Below are positions 31,740 through 40,138 of a DNA stretch of 45,929 nt, piece by piece. The stretch spans positions 1-45,929 of the forward strand of contig JAYEIJ010000040.1 of NCBI GenBank assembly GCA_034660035.1, written 5' to 3'. Under the pieces are notes generated by a model. The model saw nothing but the letters and a program-made list of their open reading frames with translations, made no database searches and had not been told where the DNA came from. Numbering within the stretch: position 1 is the first letter of the stretch; each line of letters starts with the position of its first letter. Made by a program: the position numbers and the translations under genes. The DNA comes from JAHEEL01 sp034660035. Lineage in GTDB: Bacteria; Actinomycetota; Acidimicrobiia; Spongiisociales; UBA5794.

Positions 31740-34192
31740 GTTGGTCCGTCTCCTTGCACCGCCGGAGCGGACACCGGCACGGCGAGTTGGATGTCGCTCG
31801 GAGCGTACAGCGTGTACACGAGCGCGGAGGGGTTGTTCCATTCGAGGAGGAAACGCCGTCGCACGTCGAGCATGATCGGGCCGAGCGATTCGCCGGAAGC
31901 GAACCCGGCGAGCACCTCGGTGACGTAGGTGCCGGCGATGGCTTCCGACACGACACATTCGGTGCCGACGACACCGCCGGCGCCGTACGAACGGAACTCG
32001 TTGATGAGCGATGAATAGGCGTCCGGGCCGTAGTCGCCGGTGCCGCAGCCGTTGAGGATCACCAGAGGCGCATGGGTCCACGTCAGGCCCAGTCGCTTCC
32101 GCCATGCGCGGAGGTTGTTGCGACCGATCGCGGCATCTTCCAGGGAGAGATGTGGCTCGGCCCGTGCGGGTCCCGCACCGGCATGAACATAGAAGTAGGC
32201 CAGGTCGATCCTGTCTCCGAGCCGCTCCCACAGTTCCAGGAGTGCGTCGGTGCTCGTGACCGAATGAACCTCGACGTCGCCCATCTCGGGGAGCGCGTCG
32301 AAGTGCTCTCGCCAGAGTTGCAGCGTGGTGTTGGCGGCTGCGCTCAGTTGCAGGGGGCGTTCGTTCTCGATGGATCGGACCAGCACGCCGGGGAGGTCGT
32401 CGCCGTCGCCGCGCCATCCCGGGGGCTGCTCCAGTTCGTAGCGGTAGCCCCAGAAGCCCCACGGGCACACGATGGTCGGATCGTCACCGTGCGGGCACTC
32501 CTCCGGTCCGTGTGTCGTGTACTCCGGGCAGACGGACGTGACACCCGGGCGGTAGTCGATCTCCGGTTCGTAGAGCACGGCCCATGGAACGGTTGCCTTC
32601 CCCAGGCCCGAAGCGACCTGATTGACCTGGATGACGGAACCGAATCGCACCACGTCGCCGAAGTCGGAGCCGGCGACGCCCTCCGGGTCGAGCAGGGTCA
32701 GGTAGAGGCTGTGGCCGATGTCCGCGAGTGCCGGGAGCCAGCGATCCAGCCGGTCGGGTTCTGCCCGGAGAACGGTGCGATACCCGGATGCGTCGTCCTC
32801 GATCATGGCGCGGAGCCGTTCCCGGACGCGAGCCGATGCGGAGAGCAGTTCCTCCTTCGGGTTCGCGGTGTCCGATCGAGTGACGGTCCCACCGCTGCCG
32901 GCAAGGATCACCTCGCAATCCACGCTGGCATCGCTCGGGTCGTGGCGCAGGATCAGGGTCACGTGCCGTTCGGGGAGCGCCTCGAGATCAGACCGGTCGA
33001 AGTTGCTGCCGGTGAACGTCGTGTCCTCGGATCTCGCCGCCGTCGTGCCGTGACTCTGCGCCTCTGTGGCCGCCACCTGCGTGGAGACCCGTTGCGACTG
33101 CAGGAGATGGCCCCGGTACAGGAGATCGAAGTCGATCGTCGCTTCGTCGCCCGCTGTGCGTGGCGTGATCGGAATCGTCGCGACCGCTCCCCCACCGCTG
33201 TGCAGCATCGCCGGAGTGACCCCGTCGACCTCCATGTCATCGGAGGTCGCGAGCACCGTGAGGGGAAGAGCACGGCCCGCCACGCCGTGATCCTCCGGAC
33301 TCACCCGTACGACCATGTCGTACGACGCTCCTGCAACCAGCGATACCGCAGACGGAACCCGCAGGCCCGTCGAGGGATCGACGATCTCGATCGAGACGTA
33401 GGGTGTGCGGATGCCCGGCACGGCCACTTCGGGCATCTCCGCCGGCGGCTCGGGCTCAGGTTCGGGTTCGGTCTCCTGAGGGAGCTCAGGCTCCTGCGGA
33501 GGCTCAGCGGCGCGAGGGGGCGAAACACGGCGCGGCCGTCCCGCCCACCAGGTTCCCAACAGACCCAGGAGCATCGCCGTCGCGGCACCCTGGCCGACGG
33601 GGTTGGTCAGAGGGTTGCCTTCGATCCTGACGTAGCCGTCGATCGAACACTCATCGATGATCTCTGCGCCGACGTGGAAGAGACCCGGAACGTCGCCGAT
33701 CGGGGATTGATCACGCTCGATGAAGAAGACCGCTCCCCCTCCCGCAAAGCCCTCCGACCATGTCTCCGGGCTGATCTCGATGCCACCGATCTCCACCCAG
33801 GCCCTGGCCCCGCGATCGGAGGATGGGCCCTCGACGATGATCTCTATGAACTGGTCATCTTCGCCGACGACGAACGGATCGGTGATCCCGGTATCCGCCA
33901 GGCTTCGGTGGTTGTCATCGCCGGTCGTGATCCCGACGAAGCAACCCGGTTCCTGGAGCGAAGCAAACGGCATCGCGGCGGCGACGGCGATGATCGCGAG
34001 CGTTCCGGCGACGGCCCGGCGCCCCCGAAAACGGGCCCACAGCACGCTGAGCAATGCCGCCACCAGTGGGATCCCGTACAACGAAGCAGGACCCAGCGAC
34101 ACGATCCCGAACTGCTGGAGCAGGACGGCGAGACCGATGCCCCACAGCACGCCGGAGAGGACTGCGATCACCAGGCGTCCAGCCTTCGACAT
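31736..34192 (-). CDS. Membrane-anchored CHAT-domain cysteine protease
   Basis: This 818-aa protein begins with three hydrophobic helices (about 6-26, 38-53, 60-77). An extracytoplasmic domain of about 120 residues (80-200) containing Cys84 and Cys182 follows, then a fourth helix (about 203-217). The cytoplasmic part starts with a Pro-Glu linker (PQETEPEPEPEPP), continues with an Ig-like region (about 262-375) and ends with a CHAT domain (about 405-805). The likely dyad is His670 (YFYVHAGAG) and Cys716 (LVILNGCGTGD); Cys555, Cys566 and Cys576 form a further cluster. This is the build of a transmembrane sensor with a protease output. ATG 34192 follows AGGAGA closely. It is the first gene of the three-gene CHAT operon. 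Confidence 0.85.
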   Translation of the reverse strand: MSKAGRLVIAVLSGVLWGIGLAVLLQQFGIVSLGPASLYGIPLVAALLSVLWARFRGRRAVAGTLAIIAVAAAMPFASLQEPGCFVGITTGDDNHRSLADTGITDPFVVGEDDQFIEIIVEGPSSDRGARAWVEIGGIEISPETWSEGFAGGGAVFFIERDQSPIGDVPGLFHVGAEIIDECSIDGYVRIEGNPLTNPVGQGAATAMLLGLLGTWWAGRPRRVSPPRAAEPPQEPELPQETEPEPEPEPPAEMPEVAVPGIRTPYVSIEIVDPSTGLRVPSAVSLVAGASYDMVVRVSPEDHGVAGRALPLTVLATSDDMEVDGVTPAMLHSGGGAVATIPITPRTAGDEATIDFDLLYRGHLLQSQRVSTQVAATEAQSHGTTAARSEDTTFTGSNFDRSDLEALPERHVTLILRHDPSDASVDCEVILAGSGGTVTRSDTANPKEELLSASARVRERLRAMIEDDASGYRTVLRAEPDRLDRWLPALADIGHSLYLTLLDPEGVAGSDFGDVVRFGSVIQVNQVASGLGKATVPWAVLYEPEIDYRPGVTSVCPEYTTHGPEECPHGDDPTIVCPWGFWGYRYELEQPPGWRGDGDDLPGVLVRSIENERPLQLSAAANTTLQLWREHFDALPEMGDVEVHSVTSTDALLELWERLGDRIDLAYFYVHAGAGPARAEPHLSLEDAAIGRNNLRAWRKRLGLTWTHAPLVILNGCGTGDYGPDAYSSLINEFRSYGAGGVVGTECVVSEAIAGTYVTEVLAGFASGESLGPIMLDVRRRFLLEWNNPSALVYTLYAPSDIQLAVPVSAPAVQGDGPT

Positions 34193-34234
34193 GGTCTCCT
34201 GTTCTCCTCGCGCCGTGCAGCACTGTCGAGACCA

Positions 34235-34263
34235 ACCCTACGCACGGTATCGGGACCCGTCGA
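34235..34263 (-). promoter_or_regulatory. Candidate promoter of CHAT operon
   Basis: On the minus strand TCGACG (34263-34258) and TAGGGT (34240-34235) are spaced 17 bp apart, giving a 5' leader of about 35 nt before the first CHAT gene. The 211-bp gap to the upstream regulator gene has no other strong signal. Confidence 0.35.
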
Positions 34264-34403
34264 GAGGGCAGAAGGTCGAGAATGCGGCCGTCCTTCCCCT
34301 CGACGGCGACGGAGTCCCCCCGTTCCGAGACCGCCGGGAAAGGAGTCTCTGCCCGAAGTGGGTAGCCCCGACTCGACCTCGGAGCGCCGGACACGTCATC
34401 CGA

Positions 34404-35417
34404 TCACTCGATGCGCCTGCTGTCAACATCGAGGCCTCGACGCACCATGAACTCAACGGCGGGGTTCATGTTCACCTGCTCGATCCGCACGTTCGGGTGG
34501 CTCGACGCCCACACCCGGAAGAGTTCGTCGACGAACCCCTGCCCGACCCGTCGAATCCCATCGAAATCGACGATCACGACCCTGAAGCGCTCGAGCCCAA
34601 CCGCCACCCGTCGAGCCTCCGATCGCGACACGAACGAATCTCCGTGCTCGAACAGTTTGACGATGACGCGTGACGTGTCGAAGTCGTACCCGGACGTGTA
34701 CTCACCGAAGACCGATTCCAGCGTTCGCCCGCTCCTCGGATCGTGCGAGAGGCCGATCGCCGTGCCATGCCCTTTGTTCGATTCGCCAACCGCTATGTCG
34801 CCGACCACGTTGTCGATCGTCCACTCGATGCCGTTCGCAGCGAGCACGAATCGGTCGACGGCTTTCGATGTGAAGAAGATGCCCTCACCGGTGTGGGCTT
34901 CGGGATCCGTCGTCAGCTTGCCCTTCGACAACTGGCCCAGCGCATCGAAATGCGAATCGAGATGGAGGGCTGCTCTCACCCTTTCGAAGACGCCGATGCC
35001 CGTGTCCTCGATGGAGACGACGATGTCACGATCGTGTGCCCCGATCCGCACTACGAGATCGCCGGAATCCGAGTGGTCGATGACGTTGTTGACCATCTCG
35101 GTCACGGCGTACTCCAGAACAGACCTGGCGGGGTCCTCGACCGTCTCCATCGCTTCGTCGCGAAGCAGGTCGCGCCATACGGAGTGCTCCTCGAGGCCGT
35201 TCACGTCCCATCGGTGCGACCGGAGCTCGGCAGGCACGTAGTGGGCGCCGCGACCTGCCCCGACCGCCTCAGCGACACCATCCCCGACGAGTCCGACGAG
35301 GACGGCGTGCGCCGTCTGGCGTGACACGCCGCCTTCGCGGGCGAGCTCTCCGCTGGTCAGGCGCCCGTGCAGCGTCAGCAGATGAAGCGCCAGAGCCTTT
35401 ACGTTTGAACCTTCCAT
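34404..35417 (-). CDS. HTH / histidine-kinase-type ATPase / DUF4325 regulator
   Basis: This 337-aa protein combines three parts. An N-terminal winged helix (about 1-65, LTSGELAREGGVSRQTAHAVLVGL) is followed by an HATPase domain (about 75-230) with N-box VTEMVNNVIDHS and G-box VSIEDTGIGVF. The C-terminus is a STAS-like DUF4325 domain (about 262-337, VVIVDFDGIRRVGQGFVDELF). It has no phospho-acceptor His domain, so it is more like an anti-sigma-type kinase or ATP-sensing repressor than a sensor kinase. The ATG stands 6 nt after a TATGGT -10 box, so the mRNA is leaderless. Tandem repeats in its promoter suggest autoregulation. It lies upstream of the CHAT operon on the same strand. Confidence 0.85.
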   Translation of the reverse strand: MEGSNVKALALHLLTLHGRLTSGELAREGGVSRQTAHAVLVGLVGDGVAEAVGAGRGAHYVPAELRSHRWDVNGLEEHSVWRDLLRDEAMETVEDPARSVLEYAVTEMVNNVIDHSDSGDLVVRIGAHDRDIVVSIEDTGIGVFERVRAALHLDSHFDALGQLSKGKLTTDPEAHTGEGIFFTSKAVDRFVLAANGIEWTIDNVVGDIAVGESNKGHGTAIGLSHDPRSGRTLESVFGEYTSGYDFDTSRVIVKLFEHGDSFVSRSEARRVAVGLERFRVVIVDFDGIRRVGQGFVDELFRVWASSHPNVRIEQVNMNPAVEFMVRRGLDVDSRRIE

Positions 35418-35423
35418 ACCCGA

Positions 35424-35451
35424 ACCATACCGCTAAACGTCTAAACGTCAA
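35424..35451 (-). promoter_or_regulatory. Leaderless promoter with tandem repeat operator
   Basis: On the minus strand TTGACG (35451-35446), 16 bp and TATGGT (35429-35424) stand 6 nt before the ATG at 35417. Two tandem copies of GACGTTTA (plus-strand TAAACGTC at 35434-35441 and 35442-35449) overlap the -35 and spacer, a likely repressor site. Confidence 0.65.
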
Positions 35452-35515
35452 GACCCGGGACCGTTCGAGGCCGGGCATCGTCATTGGCCGAACATGAGCG
35501 ACAGGCGATGGCTCT

Positions 35516-35893
35516 CTACTCGGGGACCACTCTCTGGGCCGCCTCGTACATCCTCGCGGCCCAGGTCACCGCGCCCCGCGATCCCTTCGCTGTGATCGCC
35601 CTGGTCTGGTATTGCGCCCTCACCTTGACCCCGAGGAGCCGATTGAAGGTGGACGCCATCGCCACCCCGGTCGGCCCTGACTGCCGAAGCTCACCGACCG
35701 CGCCGGTGTGGCTGTCGCTCTTCCCTGTGACGCCCTTCGTAGCCAAGCACACGGCGTCCTTCGAGTTGATTCCAGACGTGACGGCCGCGCTCGCCGCAAC
35801 GTTGTAGAGATCCCGAGCGTGATTGCCCTCGGCTGCTTCGAGGAACTCCCTCGCCTTGTTCAGATGAAGGTGCGCATCTCGATGTGCACTCAT
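35516..35893 (-). CDS. HEPN-domain protein (toxin-like), module 2
   Basis: This 125-aa helical protein aligns along its length with the HEPN protein at 41502-41879. Shared blocks are HLNKAREFLEAAE, SGINSKDAVCLATKG, the H-x-x-AV-x-EL helix, VRAQYQ and a C-terminal AAR helix. HEPN toxins are RNases that need an R-x(4-6)-H motif. Here the position before the conserved His reads GKSDSH, with Lys but no Arg, so catalysis may be altered or lost. It is translated from an ATG overlapping the MNT stop by 4 bp, the classic antitoxin-toxin coupling. Confidence 0.75.
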   Translation of the reverse strand: MSAHRDAHLHLNKAREFLEAAEGNHARDLYNVAASAAVTSGINSKDAVCLATKGVTGKSDSHTGAVGELRQSGPTGVAMASTFNRLLGVKVRAQYQTRAITAKGSRGAVTWAARMYEAAQRVVPE

Positions 35894-36528
35894 GTGCCGC
35901 TCCGATCCGGATGGGACCCGGCCAGCAGCGACCGACGGCCGGCGATTCGGATGCCCTCGGAGCGAATCGACCGAACGAGCGGATCATCGTCTCCGACGAG
36001 ACGAGCGATCTCCCCGGCGGAGAACTCGACGATGCGGCAATCGTTCCCCGTCCAACCTGCAACGGCCTGAGCGAGAGCATCGATCTGACTGAGCCAGAGA
36101 GCATCATCTGCTCCCACTTCGTCGTTTCGGACGACAAGTACGTCGACGTCGCTGTTCGCGCCACCATCACCTCGAACTACCGACCCGAACAGCCAGACCC
36201 CCTCACCCGGCGAGCGCCACGCCCCTACTTCGTCGGCGATTCGCCCGGTCAAGCGGTCCCGAATCGACGCAAGCTGGACGATGGCGTCTGCTGCGAGATG
36301 CTCCCGGTTGAGCCTGTGCAGATAGCTCGAACCCGCCACCTGCCGGACAACGATTCCCGCCCCGGTCAACATGTTCAGAATGTCACTCACACGCTTCTGA
36401 CTGACCCGACCATCGGTGAGGCCGGCGATCTGGCGACCGGTCAGGCTCGACGTTGTACGCGCAAGCACGGCAAGCACCTCTCCTTGAGCGGAAGGAATCA
36501 CCGACTTCATGGGATTGGCCACGTCCAT
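35890..36528 (-). CDS. Winged-helix/nucleotidyltransferase (MNT) antitoxin, module 2
   Basis: This 212-aa protein has an N-terminal winged helix (about 12-75, ARTTSSLTGRQIAGLTDGRVSQKRVSDILNML region) and an MNT fold with FGSVVRG (114-120) and NSDVDVLVV (125-133). It is colinear with the MNT protein of module 3; both begin around SVIPS and share LNR-H-AADA and ASxR blocks. MNT antitoxins modify or bind HEPN toxins. The ATG at 36528 is chosen because GAGGTG lies just before it; an upstream in-frame ATG at 36585 has no such signal. The overlapping HEPN gene follows. Confidence 0.78.
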   Translation of the reverse strand: MDVANPMKSVIPSAQGEVLAVLARTTSSLTGRQIAGLTDGRVSQKRVSDILNMLTGAGIVVRQVAGSSYLHRLNREHLAADAIVQLASIRDRLTGRIADEVGAWRSPGEGVWLFGSVVRGDGGANSDVDVLVVRNDEVGADDALWLSQIDALAQAVAGWTGNDCRIVEFSAGEIARLVGDDDPLVRSIRSEGIRIAGRRSLLAGSHPDRSGT

Positions 36529-36544
36529 CTGCACCTCAGCGCGT

Positions 36545-36600
36545 GAGTTACATGTCACTCGCGTGCGTTCTATTCTACTCATCATTACGATCCCGCCAAC
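36545..36600 (-). promoter_or_regulatory. Promoter and palindrome of HEPN/MNT module 2
   Basis: On the minus strand TTGGCG, 16 bp and TAGAAT (36577-36572) form a plausible promoter. Downstream of it, 36545-36560 (GAGTTACATGTCACTC) is a palindrome with one mismatched pair, placed between the -10 box and the start codon as an operator. Confidence 0.5.
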
Positions 36601-36936
36601 CCGCGGTCATCCACACCGACACAGCGCTGGAGCCCGCTCTCTCGTGGGTTCAGCCGCGTGCATCGTGTATGCCAGATGCCGTTCGACCGGCGATGGCGTC
36701 TGCTCTTCATGTTCATAGTGGCTCCAGACCGATGCATGTCCCTCAGCTTGACCGCCACGAGTGACAGATTCCGCGACGGATCAACCTTGATCCGGTCCGA
36801 GGACGAACCGGAGGAGCTCATAGATGGTGAGGTGAGCGGACTCCCCCCTGCCCGATCCCGCTCCCCGCCACTCAACGGGCTGAAGAGCGACGGCCATGGC
36901 ACCCATCTGGTCGCTGCCTGCATCCGTTAGCATCCC
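36601..36936. other. Intergenic stretch without a supported gene
   Basis: This stretch lies between the divergent HEPN/MNT module 2 and the SEC-C gene. Short frames exist on both strands, but none has a ribosome binding site and family resemblance. A TAGCAT box (36928-36933) close to the SEC-C start is the only likely signal seen. Confidence 0.4.
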
Positions 36937-39435
36937 GTGTCGATGCACGAATTCGACAATCTCTCCCCTGAGGACCAGGCCGTCGCCGATGCGGCGTGGG
37001 ACGCTCTCGCCGACGGCACGAAGTCGTTCGATGATCTCATCGCCATGTGCCGGGAGAAGGGCCTTTTCGAGCCGATGGTCCCGGACGAGTTTTCGACCGA
37101 GTACGAGGCGCTCGATCACGCCCTCTTGTGGGCACGCGGCGTGTGGTCGGCGGGTGGCGAGATGGCGACGCGGCTCGATGTGCTCCTGGCGGGTGCCGTC
37201 TTCACACACCGGCTGACGGATCGGGAGATCGAGACCGAACTGGTCGCCTCCAGCACCGACTTGACCGTGCTCGGAGCCGATGTCGGAGATGTCAACGAGC
37301 CGTTGACGATCCCCGGCGTCGGCACCATCGAGCTCACGTTCGAGAGAGACGAGAACGAACGTGCTTCGGATCGACTCAGCGGACCTCCCGGGTGGCTGGA
37401 GGGATTCTCGGCGGGGGATCTCGTTGCGTTCGTTCGCCACTCGGAAGGTCAGGTCACCCTGGAAGTTGTCGACGATGTCGCTGATGGAGACGCAGAGGCC
37501 GATGCACTGGACGCCGCCTTCCTGACCGAACGCATAACCGACGATGCCGGTGTCGACACCTTCCCGATGATGATCGACCTGCTGATCTCCGACCCGGCCC
37601 TCTTCAGGCAGCCCGTGGCGCCGGTGGGTGAACTCCTCGCCCGGATCGGCCTCGAGTCACGCCGCGATCACATCGGCCCGGCCGACCGGGACTGGCTCCC
37701 GCCCGGCGTCGCCATGGCGTTCGAGCGAGGTGCCACGCTCGCAGACGAGTACGGCCTCGAGCCGTGTTGCCGGGCTGCGCTCAGAACGGTCACCGAAGCA
37801 TGGCGTGACCACGGGTTCCTCGACAAGCCCATCGGCGATGCGAGCGCCGTCCTTGCCGCCCTCGATCACGGGGAGACTCTCTTCACCTTCGGGATCTGGG
37901 CGTATCTCACGTGGGGATGGTTCGATCGCCTCGAGGCGTTCGTCGAGGAGCTCGCCGACCGATCGGGTCGACGCGCCGCACCGGCTCTCTGCCTGCTGGC
38001 GGAGTTGCGGATGTGGGGTGGCGATCCGCTCGGAGCGGAGACCGCCGCTCACCGGGCCCTCGGATACGAACCGAACGATCCCGAGGCCACTGCGCTCCTC
38101 GCCCGACTCGCCTCGATTCGCGGCAACGGCAAGGAGGCACTGAGACTGTTCCGTAAGGCCGATCCCGGCCACCTCGACGTCGAGTTCCTTGCCGGCCTGT
38201 ACGAGCCGTACCCCGACGCCCGTCGCAACGACCCCTGTCCGTGCGGCGTGGGACGCAAGTACAAGGTCTGCTGCGCCGTGCGTCCGACCATCAGCGGTTC
38301 TCAGCGCACCCAATGGCTATCACAGAAGCTGCGAGCGTTCATCGCCACACCCGGTCGTGAAGCCGGGACGATGGAGCTGGCCCGGATAGCCGCAGGGATG
38401 GACGAGCGCAGCGACTGGCAGGACATCGCTCGGTTCTCGGAGGACTCGTTCCTCCTCGACGTGGCCGCGTTCGATCATGCGATCGGTGACTTCATCGACG
38501 AGTGGGGGCCGCTCCTGCCCGACGACGAACGGGACACGATCGAGCTGTGGGCGCTCAGCGATCGCCGCCTGTGGGAGGTTGTCGACGATCCCCACGAATC
38601 CCTCATCCCGCTGCGGGACACGTCGACCGGCGAGGTAATCGAAGTGTACGACGTCATCGGCGCCGGAACGATACGCAAGGGCTCGCTCGTGCTCTCCCGC
38701 GTCGTACCGGCGTTCGGTGCCGACCGCGCTATCGGCACTCCCATCATCATCGACCCCCGGAACCGCGACAGCCTCCTGGAGCTGCTCGACGACTCGCCGG
38801 ATGCTGGAGACTTCGCCGCTTGGTACGGATTCGTCGCGGCTCCGCCCCGTCTGTCGACGACGGAGGGACAGGAGATGGTGAGCTGCACGGCAGTGGCGGA
38901 TCCAGCCGGGCTCGGTTGGGAGGCGCTCGAGAAGGAGCTCGATCGTCTCTACCGTCGGGACGACGAGACCGAGTGGACATGGTCGTTCACCAACGACAAG
39001 GGTGAGACCGTGTTGCGTGCGTCGCTGTATCGCGAAGACAACCTCCTCGTCATCACGACACTCTCCGAGGAACGCATGGACGACGTTCTCGACTCGCTGC
39101 CGGGCATAGACATCCTCAAAGAGCAGCGCGACCCGATCAGGTCACCGCGTGATCTCGAGGCGCTCCGCTCACCGGGGGCACAACCGCCGGAACCGCTGGA
39201 GATGACACCCGAAATCGAGGAGTTGCTGCGCGAACAGATGCGCGAGATGGAGGATCACTGGCTCGATGAGAACATCCCCGCGCTCAGCGGTCTGACGCCC
39301 CGCGAGGCGGCGGCAGACCCGACCCGCCGCGAGGACCTCATCGCACTGCTCAACTCCTTCGACGACATGCCCGTGGAAGCGGGCCTCAACGGGTTCGACG
39401 CCGACCGATTGCGGCGCGAGTTGGGCCTGGACTGA
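36937..39435 (+). CDS. Large SEC-C metal-binding protein with TPR-like and MbcA-like parts
   Basis: This 832-aa protein carries a SEC-C zinc motif in its middle (NDPCPCGVGRKYKVCC, Cys434, Cys436, Cys445, Cys446). Before it are helical TPR-like repeats (about 340-415, AAPALCLLAELRMWGG, AHRALGYEPNDPEATALLAR). The C-terminal ~50 residues (HWLDENIPALSGLTPREAAADP, then LIALLNSFDD) resemble the toxin-binding end of Xre/MbcA/ParS antitoxins. SEC-C proteins bind ribosomes, SecB or other partners; this one's role is unknown. GTG 36937 or ATG 36943 may start it. It lies among toxin-antitoxin modules, but its size argues against being a simple antitoxin. Confidence 0.8.
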   Translation: MSMHEFDNLSPEDQAVADAAWDALADGTKSFDDLIAMCREKGLFEPMVPDEFSTEYEALDHALLWARGVWSAGGEMATRLDVLLAGAVFTHRLTDREIETELVASSTDLTVLGADVGDVNEPLTIPGVGTIELTFERDENERASDRLSGPPGWLEGFSAGDLVAFVRHSEGQVTLEVVDDVADGDAEADALDAAFLTERITDDAGVDTFPMMIDLLISDPALFRQPVAPVGELLARIGLESRRDHIGPADRDWLPPGVAMAFERGATLADEYGLEPCCRAALRTVTEAWRDHGFLDKPIGDASAVLAALDHGETLFTFGIWAYLTWGWFDRLEAFVEELADRSGRRAAPALCLLAELRMWGGDPLGAETAAHRALGYEPNDPEATALLARLASIRGNGKEALRLFRKADPGHLDVEFLAGLYEPYPDARRNDPCPCGVGRKYKVCCAVRPTISGSQRTQWLSQKLRAFIATPGREAGTMELARIAAGMDERSDWQDIARFSEDSFLLDVAAFDHAIGDFIDEWGPLLPDDERDTIELWALSDRRLWEVVDDPHESLIPLRDTSTGEVIEVYDVIGAGTIRKGSLVLSRVVPAFGADRAIGTPIIIDPRNRDSLLELLDDSPDAGDFAAWYGFVAAPPRLSTTEGQEMVSCTAVADPAGLGWEALEKELDRLYRRDDETEWTWSFTNDKGETVLRASLYREDNLLVITTLSEERMDDVLDSLPGIDILKEQRDPIRSPRDLEALRSPGAQPPEPLEMTPEIEELLREQMREMEDHWLDENIPALSGLTPREAAADPTRREDLIALLNSFDDMPVEAGLNGFDADRLRRELGLD

Positions 39436-39489
39436 TCGCGGTTGTGGCACGCCGAACCGAAGTGCCCACGACTCGCGACCAGGTGCGCT

Positions 39490-39798
39490 TCAACAGTCCG
39501 TTGCATCCCGGAGGGCTCGGCAGGCTTCATCGAGCCTGACCGCTCCGAGCGTCGCGACTCTCCTGCGAAAGGACTCACGTGGCAGCGTGTGGAGATTGTC
39601 GAAGTTGATGAAACTTGCCGTGGGTACGCCATCCGCTTCCGGCGTGAGCTCCACTTCGGACACAACTCCGCGCCGGATCCGTGTCAACGCTGCCACGACG
39701 ACAGATCCGATGCGGTCCGCGACGGGATCCCGCGTGAGCACCAGGACCGGGCGGTCACCGCCGGGGGTGGCGGCGAACCAGATCTCACCGCGCCGCAT
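39490..39798 (-). CDS. MazF-type mRNA interferase toxin
   Basis: This 102-aa protein begins RRGEIWFAATPGGDRPVLVLTRDP, the MazF RGEIW and RPVLVL core. It continues with SVVVAALT, SEVELTPEADGVPTASFINFDNLHTLPRESF and RVATL, all matching the family's beta barrel and the N-x-D-x-x-x-T-x-P segment. It is expected to cut RNA at short motifs. Its start overlaps the end of the antitoxin gene by 14 bp. It is not closely similar to the MazF protein at 12862-13182. Confidence 0.88.
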   Translation of the reverse strand: MRRGEIWFAATPGGDRPVLVLTRDPVADRIGSVVVAALTRIRRGVVSEVELTPEADGVPTASFINFDNLHTLPRESFRRRVATLGAVRLDEACRALRDATDC

Positions 39799-40036
39799 CG
39801 GCCCACTCTTCCCAATCCTCGGCCGGGCCCCAGTCTGCGATCACCCCGAGTGCCTGTTCGCCGGTGGTGAGGGGCGTGTCGAGCCATGCGGCGATGTCTT
39901 GTTCCGCTCGAAGGCGCACGAGATGCCGGTGCAGCGCCTCCCGGAGGAGTTCGGAACGGTCGATCCCGAGGCGATCAGCCCATCGTGTCGCGTCGGTTGC
40001 TTCCTGATCCGCGACTCTGAAACTCAGCATTGTCAT
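39785..40036 (-). CDS. Ribbon-helix-helix antitoxin of MazF pair
   Basis: This 83-aa protein has a short N-terminal strand (MLSFRVAD) and two helices (EATDATRWADRLGI, RSELLREALHRHLVRLRAEQ) typical of ribbon-helix-helix DNA-binding antitoxins. An acidic, Trp-rich tail (IADWGPAEDWEEWADAAR) likely blocks the MazF active site. The ATG at 40036 lies inside one arm of an inverted repeat, so binding would repress the operon. Confidence 0.82.
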   Translation of the reverse strand: MTMLSFRVADQEATDATRWADRLGIDRSELLREALHRHLVRLRAEQDIAAWLDTPLTTGEQALGVIADWGPAEDWEEWADAAR

Positions 40037-40060
40037 ACCTCAAGCCTATATCGTATGACA
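40031..40060. promoter_or_regulatory. Operator of MazEF-type module
   Basis: TGTCATAC (40031-40038) and GTATGACA (40053-40060) are perfect 8-bp inverted repeats 14 bp apart. They cover the antitoxin start codon and the A/T-rich -10 region (TATATC between the arms), a typical ribbon-helix-helix autoregulatory site. Confidence 0.65.
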
Positions 40061-40138
40061 CCGGCGTCAAGGCGACGATGCCCCGGATCCATTGCCGCGA
40101 CCGTATCAGTCGCCCATGACACGAATCGAGACCCGCGG

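Noticed and set aside
31740..32468. N-terminal extension of the soluble CHAT gene
   Set aside because: Shadow of the upstream CHAT gene; ATG 31739 in the ATGA overlap is the better start.
32072..34450. Long open frame (about 790 codons) opposite the membrane CHAT gene
   Set aside because: Arg/His/Pro-rich composition without domains, typical of an antisense shadow.
36781..36903. Minus-strand frame ending LTIYELLRFVLGPDQG
   Set aside because: Only about 41 codons, no ribosome binding site and no recognised family.
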